Shown one piece after another: positions 1 through 12,500 of a DNA stretch of 64,000 nt. This DNA is from Patiria miniata (lineage: Eukaryota > Echinodermata > Asteroidea > Valvatida > Asterinidae), in assembly GCF_015706575.1 (NCBI RefSeq), contig NW_024037057.1, positions 8,923,203 to 8,987,202 of the forward strand, in the 5' to 3' direction. Made by a program: the position numbers and the translations under genes. Within the stretch, counting starts at the first letter, position 1; each line of letters starts with the position of its first letter. Below the pieces are notes generated by a model. The model ran no database searches and was not told the DNA's origin. It saw only the letters and a list, made by a program, of their open reading frames with translations.

Positions 1-221
1 TTGTGATGAAATAGTAGCACAAACAGATAATGTCGCTAAAATATGGATCTTTATTTATATTTCCACAATTTTTGCAAAATGGACTTTCCTTGGCAAAAAT
101 ATACCCAATTGGTGTTAGTTTGGTCATATCTCCATTTTAAGTTTTGCCGAGAAATGTCTGGTTTTGACAGAACGTATCACATTTGTAAATGTATTCTTTG
201 TCGCCTTCTGTTCTCCTCCAG
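1..221 (+). other. Intron end upstream of the first RhoGAP exon in the window
   Basis: AT-rich sequence ending in a pyrimidine-rich acceptor (ttctcctccag, last base 221). I see no coding similarity here; the open frame that runs through it is chance. Confidence 0.7.
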
Positions 222-515
222 AATGAAAGTTGATTTCGGCAAGCTCCTTTACGCCCTGAACGACGTCGTCCTCCCTGGACGCCAGTTGGAGGACACGCTC
301 ACCCACCTCGTCGACGAAGAGAGTTACAAATACCTCTCCGTGGCCGAGCGCAAAGAGATCTACGATGCGCATCAGTTTGAGATCACAGAGCAAGCCAAGA
401 AAGACTTCGTCGAGTTGTTGCTTGAACTCGTTGAGACGTTTGAGTTCTTTGACATGAATGATGTCAACGCGCACATGGAAGGTATCATCAAACACAGTCT
501 ACAGAAAGAAGAAAG
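222..515 (+). CDS. ARHGAP35: RhoGAP exon w1: FF4 domain
   Basis: Acceptor ctccag, donor AAAG|gtgaga. Encodes the segment equivalent to the human FF4 domain, including KKDFVELLLELVETFEFF, which matches the KEEFQELLLEYSELFYEL region of p190A. Starts with the last base of a split codon and ends in phase 2. Confidence 0.93.
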
Positions 516-3500
516 GTGAGATTTTGCATGTTTAAAGTTTCAAGTTAACTAAAAACTCGTACATAGCCAGAATTTCACGGTTTTCATAAGTGCGATGCTC
601 TCCAGATGAAGGCTTTACTCTGGATCATATAGTTTGAAGCATATTTTAAATGGGAGTTAAGTTTTAAACTGTCTATACTTTGTACTACGCTTGTTCTGCA
701 GTAATGTAGTTTGTTTAGCTGCAATATTTACATGACAATATCTTTCAATTAGTCATTTTCTATAATTACTTCCTAATCTAGTCCTTACAATGGATTGGTT
801 GTGCTTTCGGTTTGGTTTTAGTTTTGTTTGTGTTGCACAAGTTGAAACTACAAACTGTAGATATACATGCACATGTGTTTAACTATTGTTGACTGCTGTG
901 GTGTGGGATATGACTTTTTTTAACACCCAAGAGGCACATACCTGTAGCTGCCGAGGCAAAGCCGAGGGCGCTATGCACCCCGGGGGTTAAAAAGTCATAT
1001 CCCACATCACAACAGTTGCCAGTACCCCAAAAAGATAAATGGTTGTAACTTACTGTGTGAGAAATAAATTAAATCACTGCGATGTTGGCCTAACCTCTGA
1101 TAACTGAAGGTTTTGACGTCCTGCCAGACATGAGACTGAGTGTTGACGTTGCAGTTCTCATTGCGCAAAGCTAGCACGCCCGCAGGTTCCACGCGCGCTA
1201 CACACGCAATCCGCTCCGTTCACAAGCACCCCCTCACCGGCAATGGAAGTACAGTTGGGGGTGACCGACTGACGCCATCTTGCCCGACTGCAATTTATTT
1301 GCCGCGAAGCGCGGCCACTGCGTGTAATTAGAATAAATCCCCTGGTGTACGTGCGTCACACACAAGGAACGGTGCGCGTCAACCAGCGAAATGTCCCGCC
1401 CATGGGACGTCGTTGTTAGGTAAAAGGGCGCCCTCTTTCGGTAGCGCACGGAGCTCATAAGCACAGTGCGATATCACCCTCAGTGTGTCACATGCATTTT
1501 TATTGTCCAGACACGTGGCTGTCTTAGACCAACGAAATAACAGTATCCAAGCACACGATATAACAATTTACTGTAAAACATATGTTGCTCTCTATTACAG
1601 ATGTTGGTGATGATCATTATGAATTTTTCACAAAGACTGGAAAGGAAACGTGACTGTTAGGCCCAAAAAAAAAAAGTCTCCGGTTTCTGGTATGGAGCTT
1701 GCCCAAAAAGTGGTGCGGCGACGCGGCTTTTTTTTTTTTTTACCTGTTTTTTTTTGCTTCAAATGTCGGCTGAGGACTGCAATTGGTGCCCGACTAAACT
1801 TAGTGAAAATATATGGGAGTCCAGAGAGGCCACATAAAGCTTATTCTTGATCATATCCCCATCTAAAAACACGTTAAAATTATGCAGCAGCAGGATTCCA
1901 GTCAAACCAGTGAGTTTGGCAGTTTTGAGACATCATCTTTTATTGAAAAAAAAAACTTTTTCATTTTGCCGACGCGCATGGCTACGGCGAGGCGCGCACA
2001 TACCAGAAACTGGAGACTTATTTTTTTTGGCCTTATATATATTTTTTAAAATCAATTTGAGACTTTGCATGTTGAAACTCAGAGGTGTTTAACTCAATTG
2101 TTGTGCTGATTATGCTCTGACCATCATCAGGGACAGGACTCTGAAAGGGGAATCTTGACTGGTTTTGTTTGATTTTGTGGTTTTTGTCCCCTTGCCCAGA
2201 TACAAGAATCTGGACGGTCTTATTCAGGAGAGGAGGCTACTGCTCATGAAGCATGCTGCGTTCGTGGACAACCCCTGCCGACAGACCTGCCCCTTCCAGC
2301 ACAGGTGTATGGACGACCTGATCAATCAATTACTGGAGCAACGAGTGACCAGGTATAAGTCACAGATTGTCTTGTGATTGGCTACTGCTTGGCTTGTGAT
2401 CGTCTTGTGATTGGCTTGTGATCGTCTTGTGATTGGCTTGTGATTGGCTTGTGGTTGGCTTGCAAGTTGCGTGTAATTGGACTTGTGATTATTTGTGATC
2501 TGACTTGTGATTTGCTTGTGACCGGCTTGCAGTTTGCTTGAAGTTGGCTTGTGAGTGGTTTGGGGTTGACTTGTATTTGATTTAAGAATTCGACTTGTGA
2601 TTGCTTGTGACTTGACTTGTGATTCGCTTGTGACTGGCTTGCAATTTGCTTGTAGTTGGCTTGTGAGTGGTTTGGGGTTGACTTGTATTTGATTTAAGAA
2701 TTTGACTTGTGATTGCTTGTGACTAGACTTGTGATTGCTTGTGACTAGACTTGTGATTTGCTTGTGACTGGCTTGCAGTTTGCTTGAAGTTGGCTTGTGA
2801 GTGGTTTGGGGTTGACTTGTTTTTTACTTATAAGATTTGACTTTTGATAGGATTCTGATTGGCTTGTGATTGGCTTGTGATTAGATTGTGGGTGACTTAT
2901 GATTTGGTTGGGATTGCTTGTGACCAGACTTGGGACATGCTTGTGATTGTCTTCTGACTGACCTCTGATTGGCTTGTGATTGACTTATGAATTGCTTGTG
3001 ATTGATGTCTGATTAACTTACGTTTTACTTGTAATTGGCCTTTGAGTTTACTGGTGTTTGACTTACGATTGACTTGTGGTTTGACTTAAGATTTTCTTGT
3101 GATTTATTTGTGATTGCCTCCTAAGGTATCTTTAGCTGGCCTTGACTTTTGATTGAATCTTACTGAGTTGCAATTGACATGATTAAGACTCTTGTGATTT
3201 TTCAATTCGATCTCAGATGCTCAGAAAGGGAGCCGCAGGACCGCTGGTCTGAGCCAAGCACTAAACTCAATCTTGTCATCCTTGGAGAGAATGGCTTGGC
3301 CGACGAGTTGGCCAATGAGATCAGGGTGAGTCTGGATAAAGGTGTCGTTGAATTGCAGAACGCAGCTGTGCCGGTGTTTTGTGAATTTAGGACCGTGAAA
3401 TACTGACTCACTGGTAGTATTGCGCATGTCTACATGAGGAATGTGAACGTTTAACCAATAAAACGGTAAAAGGCACCGGATTTCATAGAAGTCCACATTT

Positions 3501-6500
3501 CATGCGACACTCGAAAAGTGTTTAACACTAGTCGCCATGTCTTTAAAATCCGCCACGCGATGGGCTCTTGACCAATAGGAATGGGTAAACTGTCTTAGAT
3601 CTTTATGAATATTGATTTTTTTTAATTCTAGGCACAGTCTGTACAGGAGGAATATACATTGGACAATGTCATCTACTCCTTGGAACTCCGACCCATCGAC
3701 GGCGATGTCCAGCGACCACAGAACAACCTCTGCACCCCTGACTTCACTCCCCAAGGTAAGAAAACACAACCGACTCCGTTGCTTAGTGGGGAGATGCAAA
3801 TAAGAATAAAGTGGCTTGCCCAAGGACACATTAACTGGCCAGTAGCTGGACTTTACTCTCATTGTTTCAGAGCTGGCCATTCATGCACTGGTGTTGGTAG
3901 CTGAATGCATCAAAGTGCACCAGTTCTTTTCCACCTGATGCACTGTGTTGCGTCTGGCAGGGTTAGGATTAATTCATGACTTTCATGACCTTTAAAATTC
4001 TAACCATCGACCTAACTGACTGTCACGTTCCCAGGTTGTATATGCACGTTCAGTTCCCCGGACGATCTCCGTTACGTCACCGAAAGTCTGCGTAAGAGCA
4101 ACTTCCTGCTGACCTCGGAGACTCAAGACAGCATCTATGCCACCTTGCAGCCAGAGCATCCTGTCATCCTGCTCTTTGCTCGAGACCTGTCCATACCGGA
4201 GTCGGACATCGCACAGATGAGACACGACATCAACAAACTAGCTGAGAAGTAAATAATAAAACCCACATTTCTGAGGGAGGGAGCAACAATAAGGGTAATC
4301 GTGTAAAGAAGTGAACGAAAAGACACTTCTATGTTTTGGAACTTACCAAAATAGTTACCAACAGGAAAAGTAACTTGATATTTTATAGGTCGCTAAAATA
4401 CCATGTCTACTTCACTCTACTTACCTGTAGAGCAACACTACTTATGCATATTCCCCCTACCGGCAGGTATTTTCGCTAAGAGTTATATACAATAGCGCCC
4501 TCCGGCGCCCTACCCATAACACCCCGCGGCATGCGTGCCTCGTGAGCGTCCTCTTTTCTCTTAGCGGCAGGTCGGGTAGGACGTGCGTGAAATAGCTCGC
4601 TGTTTGCCTCGTCATTTACTACCCTTTTTTGCGTTTAAGAGAAGTATTTAATAAAAGATTTAGTATTCATTAGTTTGTAGAGTTTTCATCATCTTCTTGG
4701 TTTCGTTTATTTCATAATTATGAAGCGTTTGGGGAGGGCCGATCTGTCACTAACCGGGGGGAATTCCTCTCCCACGGGACGGACCGAGTCCTCGGGGGAC
4801 TCTGCCGTTAACGCTACGTCGTTACCGCGGCAGCAGTCTCTCGTCCGACACCCTCAGCCACAGTCGGCTGGGGGAGTTGGCAGTTCCGCCGATCAGTTAA
4901 GGGGGCCTCGGTCACCTTCTCCGGTCAACTCAGGCGAAACACCCAAACTAAGGGCACACTCCGGCAAGGTTCCTCCAAAACATATCTCCTGTGCCGGAGC
5001 AAAGCCTAAGAAGGGCCGTCAGGGCAAGCGTGGCTCGGCAACGAGCGCCGCTGTGGCACCTGGCCCTCCCCCGATCACGGGGCAGCCCGAGGGGGCTAGC
5101 CGTCACACTTCGGTGGGCGCTAGTCACCCGTGTCCTCCCGACACAGTGCCGAACACCACTGGTTGTCGGGATGGGCTATTGCGCGGGCTACCGGCCCGTT
5201 CAGTGCTCGCTCAGCCCACGGGGCCTGAGGCGCTGTCGGCCAGGTGCATTATGAGCGATACGGAGCCGATCGCGGGGGATCCCGGGCCGACGGCCCCCGT
5301 GCCATCTCGCTCAGAGGGACTACCCTCATCATCGGAATTTTTCCGTTGTTCGGGGGTCCCGGTGTCCCAGGTGTCTTCCGATTTTTCTTCGGACACACCT
5401 CGGGGCCGTTCTTCTAAGAAGAAGAAGAGTAAGAAGAAGGCTACACGTCGATCACGCCGTTCTTCTTCGGAGTCGGACGACTCCTCTGACCGGTCCCGCC
5501 GGGGCAAACGCTCCCGGGGGGAGGACGCGGTTTCCAGAGCAGATTTCCTGCAGGCTTTCCAGTCGATTTCTGATACGCTATCGGCTATGTCTGCAGGCCG
5601 CCGGGCGGGCCCCATTGGGGGGCCCCCTGCAGCGGTGGACTACGGCCCACAGCCATCGGTTGTTGGGCCCGCATCGCAGTCTGCAGTCACCGGTCACGCT
5701 TGGGTGGCCCGGGAACAAAGGGACATACCGCACACAATTAGTCGTGCTCCCGTGTCCCCGCCTGCGGTGAGAACTTCACAATCGTCGTTCGTTGGCCACG
5801 GTTGGGTGGCCCAGGCACAACGGGATATACCACACGTGGTTGACCGTACACCGGAGGCCCGGCCTGCAGCGAGTGTCTCGCATGCATCGGCCGTGAGCCA
5901 CGGTTGGGTGGATCAGAGGCCGCGGGATCTACCGCGTACGCTGGGATCCCCGCCTGTATTGAGCATTCATCCATCCATGCAGTATGGCTCTGAGGAAGTT
6001 GTCCAGCCGCTAGCGCGTGGCTCGGTACAACTCGCCCCTCCAGACGACGTTCGTTCACCGGAGTCAACTCGGCCCTCACAATCGGCTGAGTCATCCGATG
6101 ACGACGAGGAACCAGACCGATTACAACGGCTGTCTATCTCTGAAACGGAGCTCCGTTTAGTACAGAGGGATATGATACGAGTACTTCATCTACCCTCCGC
6201 TGATGAGCCCCCTCCGCCCGATCATAAATCTTTCAAGCGAAGGACGGGCTCCACATCTAGCAGTGATAAAATATTCCCCATACTTCCTTTAGATCAAGTA
6301 TGCGTGGAACATATCAACAACATCATGTCAACGGATAGATGGCGTCCGTTTCTCAGACGGAACGAGATTATTTTCGTTTCCCAGCTGAAGATTTTGCGAA
6401 GTTTTTCACTCCGCCTACTCTCCCCGATGCAGCAAAAGATAAACTTGCGGCCGATGAGAGTGGTTCGTCTTCCAAGCGACCCTTTGCGGACAAATCACGT

Positions 6501-9500
6501 TGTAAACTTGAAGACGTTTTGAAGAAGATAGACACAGCTTCACGTTTTGGCTCGCGGTCAACGTCTTTCTTACTTCTTCTTACTGAATATTTAGCCGTGG
6601 GCTATGAAGAGGACTCGCCGATTCCAGCGGATATGCTGACTGCGGCCCTTCATTGCCTAGACCATGGTCTACGCTCAGTGCTTGATCAATTCGCACGAGT
6701 GTCGGCCCTATCAACGTCCACCCGCCGGGGTAACGTGCTCGATGCACTGTTCCTCCCGTCGCAGGGTGCTCGAAAAAGACTTGAAGATCTCCCCCTGACG
6801 GGCACGGATCTTTTTGACGGGAAATTCGAAGATCAGATGCGAGATGAGGCCAAACGTCTGAAGGCTACGGAGAAAATCAACTTCAAGAAGCCTCCAGCAC
6901 CGGCGTCCAAACAACAGCGTGGTAAGGGCAAAACATTTGTCATTCCCCGCCGCAAACCTCTGAAATCTGGTCGCGGTGGTTTTCGTGGCCGCACGGACAA
7001 TTCTTCCGGTGCGCGCGCCACGCAGGCCCGCACGTTCTCTGGACAACAACGGCCCCAATCCGGTCGTGGTTTCCGGGCACCGGCCCCCCGCTATCCCGGG
7101 GGCTGGCGCAAGTGACTTAGTAGACTCGTGGCGGCCTCCCGCCGTCGGACCCGTGGGAGGCCGTCTCTGAGACTTTGCGGGGTCCTGGGGTTTAATTACG
7201 TCCGACCGGTGGGTGCTCGACACGATCGGGTGCGGCTACGCACTCGAGTTCTCGAGCGCCCCCCCCGTCGGACATGGTCGTTCGACCGACGGTAGTTCCG
7301 TCCGATCCTACCAAACGTCTCTCCCTCGAAGGGGAGATCAGTTCCCTCCTCGGGAAACGGGCAATTCGCCCGCTCCCTCCGGGGGAGACGCGGTCGGGCT
7401 TCATGTCGACCTTCTTTCTGGTACCCAAGAAGGAGGCCGGCATGTGGCGCCCGATTTTAAATCTAAAACCCCTCAACAAATTTATTCGGCCAAGACGTTT
7501 TCGCATGGATACGCTCAACATCATACTCCAATCGATTCGTACACCTGCATGGGGAGCCAGTCTCGATCTGAAAGATGCGTATCTACACATTCCTGTCAGA
7601 CCAGACCACTGGAAGTTTCTTCGTTTTCAGTACGAGAACGTCCAGTACGAGTTCATGGTTCTTCCGTTTGGTCTAGCCACCTCACCCCGAGTCTTCACGC
7701 GTGTGGTGAAGACAATCGGGGCCGCATTAAGAAAACAAGGTGTGATGATCTTCATGTATCTGGACGATTGGATCATTCTTGCTCAATCTCAGACGGCCGC
7801 GTCGGCGGCACTCAATCTGACTTGGCATCTAGCGGCGGATCTCAGGTTTATTATCAACGCCGAGAAATCCCATCCACATCCATCCCAATTCCCAATCTTT
7901 CTGGGAGCGTCACTCGATCTCCAGAGGGGATTGGTTCGGCCTACGGAGGAACGAATTGTAAATCTCCAACAGTGTGTGTCTCTGTTTCTCCCGACGACCA
8001 TGGCCCCAGCGCAAGCCTGGCTAAGGTTGCTCGGTCTTATGGCCAGTATGGTAGATGTGGTGAACTTTTGCAGACTAAGGATGCGTCCCATCCAATTACA
8101 TCTGCTGTCCTTCTATCGGCCCAGTCGTCATCACATACGTCATCTGGTGCCGACCACACCTTGGCTAATACCGCACCTCCGTTGGTGGCTCGACAATGCC
8201 AATCTCACGGAGGGGCGCGCTTTTCACAATCCCAGGCCGTCAGTGACCATCACGACAGACGCGTCACTTTTTGGCTTGGGGGCCACCCTCCACCCGCGCC
8301 AAGTAGCGGGTCGGTGGGGGCCCAAAGAGTGCTCGAAGCACATAAATGTGCTGGAGATGTTGGCAGTCATCAATGCTCTCCAACGTTTTCAAGCATCAGT
8401 GACAAACCAGGTAGTCAACATTCGTTGCGACAATGCCACAGTAGTGGCCTACATCAATCGACAGGGAGGCACGCGATCCGCCCAACTATGCGCGCTCACG
8501 TGGAATCTCTTCCACTGGTGTATGGACCACGGAGTAACACTCGTGGCAACTCATCTCCCAGGCGAGGAGAACGTCACAGCCGACGCTCTCTCCAGGGGGT
8601 GGGTCGTTCCGACGGAATGGACACTGCGTCCGCAGGTTGTCCAATAACTTTTTCTGTTGATCGATCGGCCTCATGTCGACCTGTTTGCCTCTCGAAACAA
8701 CCACCAGTTACCGGTATACTGCGCAAGACACAACGACCCTTGCGCATGGCAGACAGACGCACTGGCAATACGGTGGGACAGACTACTTGCGTACGCCTTT
8801 CCCCCGTTCTCCCTCATACCGCGAGTACTGACCAAAGTGGAACAGGAGGAGTGCAAGATCCTCCTCATAGCTCCATTTTGGCCACGCCAACCTTGGTTCC
8901 CGAGACTCATCAAGCTCTTGGTTCACCGCCCGGTGATTCTTCCGAAGAGGGCAGACATACTGTTCCAGCCCAGCTCGGGTTTTCTTCACCCGGCCCCGGA
9001 GGATCTCCACCTGACGTGCTGGGTATTATCAAGCAATCCTTCCGCACGGCGGGCCTTTCTGAACGAGCTGCGGCCATTGCAGCCTGCAGCCGGCGGGAGT
9101 CTACCAGGAAAATTTATAACAGTAGATTACACCATTTTTACAAATGGTGTAGAGCCAGGTCTCTGCGTCCCTCCGATACTTCTATAGGAGAGATTGCAGA
9201 CTTCCTAGTAGGCCTCTTTGACAGTGATCTTGCTACAGCCACAGTTAAGAATTATCGTTCGGCTATAGCGGCTATTCATGGAGGTTTCTCTGACGGTTCC
9301 TCGGTGTCAGATAATCAGAATCTTAGCCAACTTATCAAGGGGATGTTTGTGTCACGCCCCCCGACACGTAGGCTATTACCATCGTGGGATCTCTTTGCTG
9401 TCTTATCAGCCTTATCGATACCCCCGTTTGAACCAATGGGCAGCTCAACCTTGTTGCAGCTGTCGGTTAAAGTGTCATTTCTATTAGCAGTGGCTACGTC

Positions 9501-12500
9501 TAGAAGACGTAGCGAGCTGCATTCGCTTACGGTGGAGACAGGTCATATCCGGTGGGAACCCGGGGGTGTTCGCCTGGTTCCTAAAACAGGTTTTCTGACC
9601 AAAAATCAGTCAGAATCATTTTCACCTCCTGACATTTTTGTGCCGGACATCAAATCCTTTTCGTCTGTCTCTGGTGACAGACTTTGGTGTCCGGTCAGAG
9701 CCCTGAAGCGGTACGTTGATAGAACTAAAACGCTCCGAAGTGGCCATTCACAGCTGTTTATAACAACGACTCCACCATACCGACCGGCCTCGCGTGATAC
9801 AATTTCCCGCTGGTTGGTTACGGCCATCAAATCAGCAATAGACTCACCAACAACAGATTCCGTTGGGTCAGTCCATGCACATGAGGTCAGGGCAGCTTCT
9901 ACTTCCTGGGCCTTTTTTAAGGGTGTTTCTATTAAAGATATCACACAGGCAGCGTGTTGGAAAACCCCCAACACCTTTACAGAGTGCTATTTGAAGGATG
10001 TCCTCCAGACGGAAGGCAGAGCCGGGAGAGTGGTGCTGAAGGCGGCGAGCCGAGCATCATCAGGTCCACAGGATCCTCTCCTACCCGGGGCTTCCCTAGA
10101 ATAGGTGAGTCTCCTCATCCTGGCTATTTACATTATACATTACATTGTATTGAATATAAATGTATAGCTAAACACTCTTGTAATAAGGTCATTGGTCTTG
10201 GACAAGTTACCTTCTTTTTATACAGTTTACCTTGTGCATGGGCTTGGTTTGAAGTGTTTTAGAACTTGCTTTAAGAAGTGTCGTGTACTAACAGTACTCT
10301 TCTTTGCAGGATTCAGCTGTATTATATATTATATTTATTATTATATAATACTTTACATTATGAGACGTTCCCCCTAACGAGGGCTGACGTCTCGATTAAC
10401 ATGTGAGGGTAATTAATATCCTTTACATGTACAGTTCTTGGTTTTTTCCCCTGTCCGCCTTTGGACGGAACAGTGGGAGCCATCTGGGGTTACATTCCAT
10501 GTTTCATGCCCCTGTGAGTAAGCAATAGCATCTCGCATGGCCCACCTCCTTGACGGTGCTAGTCTATGCATAAGTAGTGTTGCTCTACAGGTAAGTAGAG
10601 TGAAGTAGACTCCCCCCCCACAGAAGTGTGGTTGGGGTCTACGAACGAATACTTACCTGTAGAGCATCCCTCCCTCCTACCCCACTCTTCTCGATGCCTT
10701 GGGTACTTTGTTGTATTCCGACTTAGCGCTCGAGAAAAGAGGACGCTCACGAGGCACGCATGCCGCGGGGTGTTATGGGTAGGGCGCCGGAGGGCGCTAT
10801 TGTATATAACTCTTAGCGAAAATACCTGCCGGTAGGGGGAATATGCATAAGTAGTGTTGCTCTACAGGTAAGTATTCGTTCGTAGACCCCAACCACACTT
10901 CTGTGGGGGGGGGAATTTAATAGCAGGCTGAATTTTGCGCGAGAAGTGCAGGGTTTTTATTTATGAGGAAAATTATGGGGTAAAATGGTCATCATTTTGT
11001 GCCTGAACTGCTGTGACTTGCACATCTCTAAATGTGCTAAAACAGGTAAGAAAGTCGTATTTTCTTCCAGAGTAGGGTTACAACAAACATAAAAACCTGG
11101 AGTTCATCTCAATAAAAAAGATTGCTTGGGGCTACAAAAATCATTTTGGAAAATTTGACAGTCATTTACAAAACGGAACAAGTTCATTTTGAACGGAACA
11201 ATTAAATACATGGGGTGTGCCAAAATACACGATTACCACAACTATATTTATAAATAGTCATTGAGAAGATAATGTGGACTCACGGAAATTAAAACCATGT
11301 GTGGCCAACCAATCAGAAGTCACTCTAGTGACCTTATGAGTTACAGGCACTTACAAAAAATATTTACGATTCACTTGCTTTTACATTTTCATTTATTCTT
11401 TACATATTTTTGTCACTCAGGTTGTTCGACTGCACCATCATTGACATACCCACCGACGAGGCGATTCTGTGGCACGGCAAGAAGTTCCATGAGACTCAGA
11501 TCCACTTCTCCATCAAAGCCATCGTAGAGAGCAATCGACGCTCGGGCCACGACCGCGACGACGAATCGCACGACGGCAGCCAGTGTGACCCGAACCTCAG
11601 GTTAGAGCCTTCCCTGTACGATACTATTGTCGGGTCCAACAACAAGGTTCACTCGTTTCTGAGCAGCGGCAATGGGACTAGCACTCCCTCCAGCCGCGGC
11701 TCAGACGACGTGACGTCAGGCCCGTCCGCGGGCAGCGGCCCGCCGACCCCGGCGGCTAAAGCAAAGCGAGATTTAACCCAGTCCCAGTCTCAGTTTAAAT
11801 CCAACAGTCCGGCACTCAAGCGAAAGAACCCTCCAGTCAAAACGCCCAGCGTGGGTGAAGGGTCGGGCTGGGAGGATATGATTAGCGACGATGAGGATAA
11901 TGACGAACCGGTCATGAGGTACAGTCTTCAAGTTTGTTTCTATGCATTTTCTCTCATTGTCCTCTGCTTGTCTAATACGAAACGTCTTCATAACGAAGAG
12001 CAGTGATTGGTTAATCTGGTCTAGATGCTGCTATAAGCTGTGGCGTAGTTTCTTAACGTGAGGTGGTGGTGGGTAACTAATATTTATTTTCTGACTTTTC
12101 CTTGGAATTCCTGCTTCAGTTAATGAGATTTTAAAAAAATCAAGACTGTTCGGCTTTTTAATGATTCATTGTGTGAAAATAGATATCAGTGTAAAAAAAA
12201 AAATCCCAAAAAATTTGCTGAATTTCTTGTATTATACTTACTTGTTCTTTTTCTTGATAATCCTCTCTGTTGCCATATCTGTTGTATCTTGGTCCTAATA
12301 CGACAATTTATAAACTCAAGAATTCTTTAAACCCTGCTTTCCATGCTCAACATGTTTTTCAGTTTTTCCAAGTTTGGAGTTGTGATTGACACTACATTGT
12401 ACTTTAGGCCAAAAAAAAAAAGTCTCCGGTTTCTGGTATGCGCGCGCGTCGCCGTAGCCATGCGCGTCGGCAAAATGAAAAAGTTTGTCATTTCTCAAAA

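Larger units (their letters stand above)
4405..10914 (+). mobile_element. DIRS-like tyrosine-recombinase retrotransposon
   Basis: About 6.5 kb, in sense orientation within a RhoGAP intron. Inverted terminal repeats at 4418-4560 and 10732-10873 carry unique outer ends (4405-4417 and 10874-10914). An internal complementary region at 10566-10666 is the reverse complement of the left end joined to that of the right end. This is the diagnostic DIRS arrangement, used to copy through a circular intermediate. Coding order: Gag-like ORF, RT-RNase H, Dam-like domain, tyrosine recombinase. The ends show no clear target duplication, as expected for recombinase-mediated insertion. The near-perfect match of ITRs and internal region suggests a fairly young insertion. 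A frameshift in the Gag ORF and a stop in the pol ORF suggest this copy is no longer intact. Confidence 0.93.

Noticed and set aside
1650..2092. Small frames spanning the MITE at 1660-2032, and the matching one at 12586-12816
   Set aside because: They read through A- and T-runs of a non-coding transposon.
5211..5615. Minus-strand frame opposite the Gag-like ORF, and similar shadows at 7192-7590 and 9606-9974
   Set aside because: Antisense shadows of GC-rich coding sequence; no motifs.
6339..6522. C-terminal 60 residues of the Gag frame that starts at 4720
   Set aside because: Coding character lies in the -1 frame over this stretch; this part is likely read out of register.
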